NCBI GenBank assembly: GCA_038380795.1
Contig: CM076262.1
Location: forward strand, 69,398,629 to 69,462,628
Direction of reading: 5' to 3'
Length of the DNA stretch: 64,000 nucleotides
From: Pyrocephalus nanus
Lineage: Eukaryota; Chordata; Aves; Passeriformes; Tyrannidae
Shown: one piece after another, positions 58,831 through 64,000 of the stretch
Layout: each line of letters begins with the position of its first letter
Position numbering within the stretch: position 1 is the stretch's first letter
Notes under the pieces: model-generated
What the model was told of the DNA's origin: nothing
The model's database searches: none
What the model saw: only the letters and a program-made list of their open reading frames with translations
Made by a program: the position numbers and the translations under genes

Positions 58831-61800
58831 TTGATGGATGACAATCATAACCACAGGATAACATCCAGTTAAAAGCCTGTTTATGCTGCTCAGGGGGGTT
58901 GCCAGAGTAGCACTGAACAGCTACAGGCATTGCTGCAATTGGATTGCTCTGCACAGGTAGAGCTGAAGTGCACATGAATAATGAGCAATGTCAGGGCTTC
59001 TGCTGGACCACCAGTGCTTTCTGTCAGAAAGAAGGTGATCTCTTCAATGATTTTGCTGCAATAATGCAAACCCATGGTGATATAGATTGGCTGAGCCCCT
59101 TTTATGCTTCCAATTAGATCTATTTTCGTTTCTAATTCTGAGGAGCAGCATTGGAAATGGTTGTAGTTTGCTTAAAACTGAAGTCCATCAGACAGAGGGA
59201 ATGACTGTGCTAAATATGACTGGGGGCATAGGTACCTTGTGGAGAATGGTTTTGCTTAGTGCAGCTATAATTTGAGGGGGATTCTGTGTGAGACAAAATG
59301 TTTTACTGCCTGACCTTAGACCAGCAATAGCTGACTGAACAGGTTATGCAGAAGTTAAATGATACTTCTGGAAATTCTGAAGCAAATGTGCTGCCTTTTT
59401 TTTAAAATGTGTAACTCTTAACTGCAGTTGTTTCACATTATACTGTTGGTGTGCTGCCTTCTTGAAATTTAACCATGTATGTGCAAATGCATATTAATGC
59501 GTAGGCAGGTTTTGCCTAACAATTTTCCTGGAAGGGATTGAAACTCAGGCAGAGAATTGCCTTTTGAGCAGTGACAGACATCTTGTGAAATAGGGGTAAT
59601 TATATATATATAAATGAAATGGGGAGAGGAGCATGTTCACAGCAAAGGGGATGAGAGCTACCTCAACACAAGGTTCTTAAAGAGATTAGAGATGCCCTGT
59701 TGTCTCCTGATTTCTGAGCCTATTTCAATCAGCAGAGCTCACTCTGAGACTGTGTTTACCCTCAGACCACATTCTGACTCTGGAGAACAGAAGTGATATA
59801 GTTGTCCTGGAAATCAGTGGTGCTAAGGGTAACTGTGCAGTTCTTTTCTACACAGCGAAGTCCTTGAGAGTCATTTTTGAAAACTTGGCATTGCAGCAAA
59901 GTTCTTTTCTGTGGTGCTGTCCTTGGTACAGTGTTTGAAAATGAAGGGAAATTTAGATGCAGTGGGGAGAGGTTGTGTTGGAGACTGTGAGCTCCTGCTG
60001 GGTAATGCTTGGTGAAATTTAGACATGTTTTTTGATGTGGGCTCTAGAAAGCTGGGAGAATAGGGCTGCCAGGGGAAGCAGGAGGGCAGGACACAATGAG
60101 GCAAGGTTGGCATAAGGGCATGAGCCTTCTTATGTGTGTGCTCTGCAGAGGAGTTCAGACATGAAAACTTGCTCATGCAGCTTTCGCCCGCCACTGTGAG
60201 GAGGCACCAGTTCACATGGCCAGAGTCTGCCAGGTAATTTTAGGTGTTTGAGACAGAATCTGCCCTGCAGCATGTATTAACAAACCAAAATCCCCTTCCC
60301 CTGTGGATTACTGCCCTGTTGGCCAACCCTGTGCTATGATCCTATGTGCTTGCAGTACTGTCATGGAAGGTGTGGTGCGTAAATTGGGCCATGAGGATGT
60401 TCCATTGAGCCCGGACAAAGAAGGCAACAAATTAATGTACTGGGTTGCCTTTAGACCTGATCAGTCTTGAGTAGGTGTGGGAAGGGTGAGAAGAGATGTC
60501 ATTCTCTCCGATAGTTGGTAAGGGAACAAGCAGAAATCTGTTCTTTTTATCTTCCTGCATGTTATACGTGATGTTTTTTGTTTTAGCATGACAGGTTTTT
60601 TGTTTTAGCATGCTCTCTTACACCACAGGACCGTGTTTGATCGGTGAGTAGAAACTGAGAGAGAATTAATTCAAGGGTATGGGTAGATGTCCTCCTTTAA
60701 AAGCATTGGTGTTGGTGTCTTCAGCCTCCTGTTTGTCACTTCTCTTAGAAGGGCAACCTGCAGAGTGTTTTGTGTGGATGGATTCTAGTTTTTCCCAGGC
60801 AAAATTTGCGAAGTGAGCTGATGCCAAAAATAGAAGCTCCTCGAGCTAATTTGGCTGATCTAATTTGAAGTGAATTGGAGCAGTTTGTGTGAGGTTACTC
60901 CAGTAGTGATGACACCTGGTGCAGACATGATGGGCATCCATAGACATGGACAGCCCAGCTAAAGCTTAAAGAGAAGAGTCAAATACTTTTCTCCTTGAAT
61001 ATCTGATGACAAGAGATGCCAGTTATCAACCAATAGCAGCTGCCTGGGAAGGACCTGTGACAAAATCTGGGTATGATGAAATCATGGGGGCACAAGTCAT
61101 GACTCTCCAATCAGTAGGAAAATGAAGGCAAACTTGTGGCTTGTTGTTGTTTTTAATACCTAGATCTTGAGCAATCTGTGGACCTGACTCCTAGGTCTTG
61201 GAGCTGTTTTTGCAGTACTTACATGGCCCTTGCTGCAGAGCACGTGAGGATGTTCTGGCTTATTAACAAGGATAGAAAAGGAACCCTTTTTGCCTCATCT
61301 GTCCTCAGCAAGAGGACCCAGCTGCCTTTTGGACCTCAGTCTGCTGGCACAGATTGGGGTAGCCATGGGTTAGATGCAGTGCTTGGGGAGTATGTGACCC
61401 TTGAGCTATTTTTCTCATGCTTTTAAAAAGTAAGAAACAAAGACAATCCCCTGGTAAACCAGTACTCTAGGCAGAGGCTCTGACAAGCTGTCATCCATGC
61501 TGTTTCCTGAGAGCACATTCCCTGACAGTTTTGCACTTCCACAGGCAACGTGCTCCTCAGCATGGTGTGGGACACAGCTGGAGCCAGGGGCTCTTCCCAG
61601 GAAGTGATGGATGAAGCTGTCTTCTTTTGGGAATCATCTCTGGGCATGTGGGTTTGGCTCCTCCTCCCAGAGAGCAGGATCTGCTGCGCTTGATTTAGTG
61701 GGTTTGCTCCAGTTTTAGGATCCCAGGTGTCAGGAGGTGTTTTTCTGCAGGCTGGTGTTGGATGTGGAAAATCCTCATCTCCTGCCTTACCGTGTGGAAG

Positions 61801-64000
61801 TGGAGATGCCTCAGCAGCCCAAGATGCACTGTGGTCAAGTCTACACTTTTCATTCTGTCCTCTGTTGAGCAGTTACTGTACTAATGTAAGGGAGAATTAG
61901 GACTCAGGCCATTTTTTAAAAACCAGTACTAATGCATCAGCCAGAAATAGCCCTGTTTTGTAGCCAGCTCATTACAGCTCTGCTTTAGGATACTCTGTTA
62001 TACGTAGCACTAATTCTGGGGATAATGCACGTGTGTAAGCAGTTCAGTGAGAGCACTTTCACCAAAAAGAAAGTAGATTTTTACCCCTAAATAGTTTTTG
62101 TAGTTTGCTGTTTGTAGCCTCTGGCCAAACACATTGAGAACACACCTCAGAATCAATGGACCCATGTCTGCATCCTCTGATGTGACTCTGGTGAAAGACA
62201 AGCAGAATTTAGCCTGTTGGGTTTGGTTTAAAAGCTGATAGCTGCAAGTGGAAAAATAAACTGGTTAGTAAGTCTAAAAATCTAAGACAGAGCTTACAGA
62301 ATGTGCATTTAATACTTGTTTTAAATCCAGGCTTAGTTAGGTTGTTGCCTTCACTTATGGAAGATCTGGATTCAGTTTCCTCATGAACCACAGATTCCCT
62401 TGACAGGTCACTATTGACTGAGGGGCCTTTAGGCCATGTAAAAAGGGACATTAAATCTAAGAGGATTTTGGAAAATTGGGCCCTCTAATACATACTTAAT
62501 TGTCAGACAAAAATACTATCAAGATAACATCAGAATTTCAATCTTTGTTCTGAATCCCAAATCTTGTTTAGGAACAGAAGAATTGGAAAATATGGCATCA
62601 AGGTGTATACATTATTTTTATTTTTAAAACTCGAGTTTTTAATGAAAATCCCTATTCTTAAGCCAGGTGGAATTTGAACATGTAGGAGAACTTGAGCATA
62701 CAGACCTCAAGAGGGGGGCATTTTTGTGGTTTGGAAATGGTTGTCTTCTAATGGGAAAATCTGATTTTCCCTCCACTCTTGTAGTGTGAAGATGAATCTG
62801 TCATACTTCCCTGCGAATTTAAACTGAAATTAGTGAAGGGGGAAGGAGTTTGCGGGGAATTAAAAGAAAAATGTGGGGTTTTGCTGTACAGCCCTTGCTA
62901 GACCAGTCTGACAGCTTTAGCAGCCCTCATTTTTAATGAGCTCTTGCTTCTACCAATGCTATAAAAAATTATGAGTCATAATGGATCTGTTGCATTGTAT
63001 TAGCTGAATCTTGATCAAACATCAGCAGATCAAAGTACAGCTAATTGGGATTGTGAGGTTATTAATACTAATATTAGTATTTAGTTTATTTTTCCATGTG
63101 GTTTCCAAAGAAGGGGTGAATGAAAGGATTATACCAAAGGCCTTGGCATCCTTGGGCTGCATCTTAGCTGATAGGAGAGGAGAAACTAAAAGAAATGATG
63201 TGGGGAAGCAAAATTTCACAGGAAATCTTACTGTTTTATATCTGCCACTTCACTTGGAAGAAATCTGTGGTGTTTGGTGGCTTTATGGGACCATAAAGGC
63301 CGGTGGCCAGAAAATACTGAGAGGAGCCAGAGAACAGCTGCACTACAGAACATTTCTCCCTCCTACAGTGACGAAGTTTGGCACTGAAAGACACCTAATG
63401 CACAGGAGCAGGGTGGAGTGGCTGCAGTGTTCCCAAATTTTGGCTGCCTTGCTGTGCTGTCTGGTTGCTGCTGCAGCAGCTCCTGGAGGAGCAGAGGCAG
63501 CGTGGCCATGAACTGATTTTGCTGTTGCTGCTGAGGCTTTGGCCGTGAGAAAGGGGACAAAGGGAGAGTTCCCAGCCATCAGAGGTGCGAAGGGAATCTT
63601 AATGAGTCCTGATTTTTGTGCATCAGTAGGCAGGTGTCTCGGAAAAGGACGGTGCATCCCGACTGGAACACTTTCACCCTGCTGTCACGCCAAGTAGAGA
63701 TACAGATTCACAGATAATTTAAAAGGATCTCCTAAAACCCTGCAGGTTCTGGCAGTAGTTTATCACAGCTGTTTCCCAGCCCCTCTCTTTCCAGACAATG
63801 TGTGATAAATTGGAACACTCTGTTTTCTCCCGGGACATTTTCTTGACATAAGAGAAGAGCTTGTCAGGGAAGAGCATTTCTCAGGTACATTGCACTGGAG
63901 TCCCTCAGATGCTGACTGACTCCATTTTAGCTGGAATGGGATAGATGGAAATGAATCCCATGTCTGTTTTGGCAATATGACCTTGGAGGGTCAGCAGTCT

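Larger units (their letters stand above)
50866..64000 (+). other. SULT4A1: SULT4A1 intron 1, partial
   Basis: After the CpG-rich start, this is ordinary non-coding sequence. It holds an old MIR-like relic (52938-53012), a long CR1 fragment (58262-58830) and a TA microsatellite (59602-59612). No second SULT4A1 exon was recognised. Confidence 0.75.

Overview
The window is vertebrate nuclear DNA and almost certainly avian, most likely from a songbird. It holds split genes with GT-AG introns, CpG-island promoters, CR1 LINE fragments, a TG...CA solo LTR, and a SINE with a tRNA-Ile-like head joined to a CR1-type tail (47271-47410). That SINE structure is the one known as TguSINE1 in passerines. No prokaryotic gene, CRISPR array or complete provirus is present.

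Three genes can be built exon by exon. SAMM50 lies on the minus strand: its start codon is at 11258, coding exons 1-12 run down to 320, and the last part of the beta-barrel is off the left edge. A PNPLA3-type patatin-like lipase lies on the minus strand from a start codon at 28332 to a stop at 14762; its nine coding exons are in phase and give 533 residues. SULT4A1 lies on the plus strand: exon 1 is at 50697-50865, and no later exon was found, so the right end is probably its large first intron. The order and orientation SAMM50-PNPLA3-SULT4A1 match the human 22q13 neighbourhood, except that I find no PNPLA5 between PNPLA3 and SULT4A1.

Layout: 1-11.3 kb SAMM50; 10.85-11.6 kb CpG island; 11.6-13.0 kb AT-rich tandem repeats; 13.3-28.3 kb PNPLA3; 27.4-29.1 kb its CpG island with two minisatellites; 29.1-49.9 kb non-coding intergenic DNA with a solo LTR, CR1, a SINE, old MIR-like relics and one TATA-type candidate promoter; 49.9-51.5 kb SULT4A1 CpG island with minisatellites on both sides of exon 1; 51.5-64 kb intron with one long CR1 fragment.

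The genes do unrelated jobs: outer-mitochondrial-membrane beta-barrel assembly and cristae contact (SAMM50), lipid-droplet acylglycerol metabolism (PNPLA3) and a brain-type sulfotransferase-like protein (SULT4A1). They are neighbours by conserved synteny rather than by a shared pathway. I found no convincing undescribed biological system. The most checkable oddities are a GC-AG intron and a CR1 end just upstream of a splice acceptor in SAMM50, Val at the PNPLA3 residue-148 position, a solo LTR with an exact 5-bp target duplication, and abrupt GC-to-AT repeat boundaries next to promoters. Family comparisons are from memory, with no database search.
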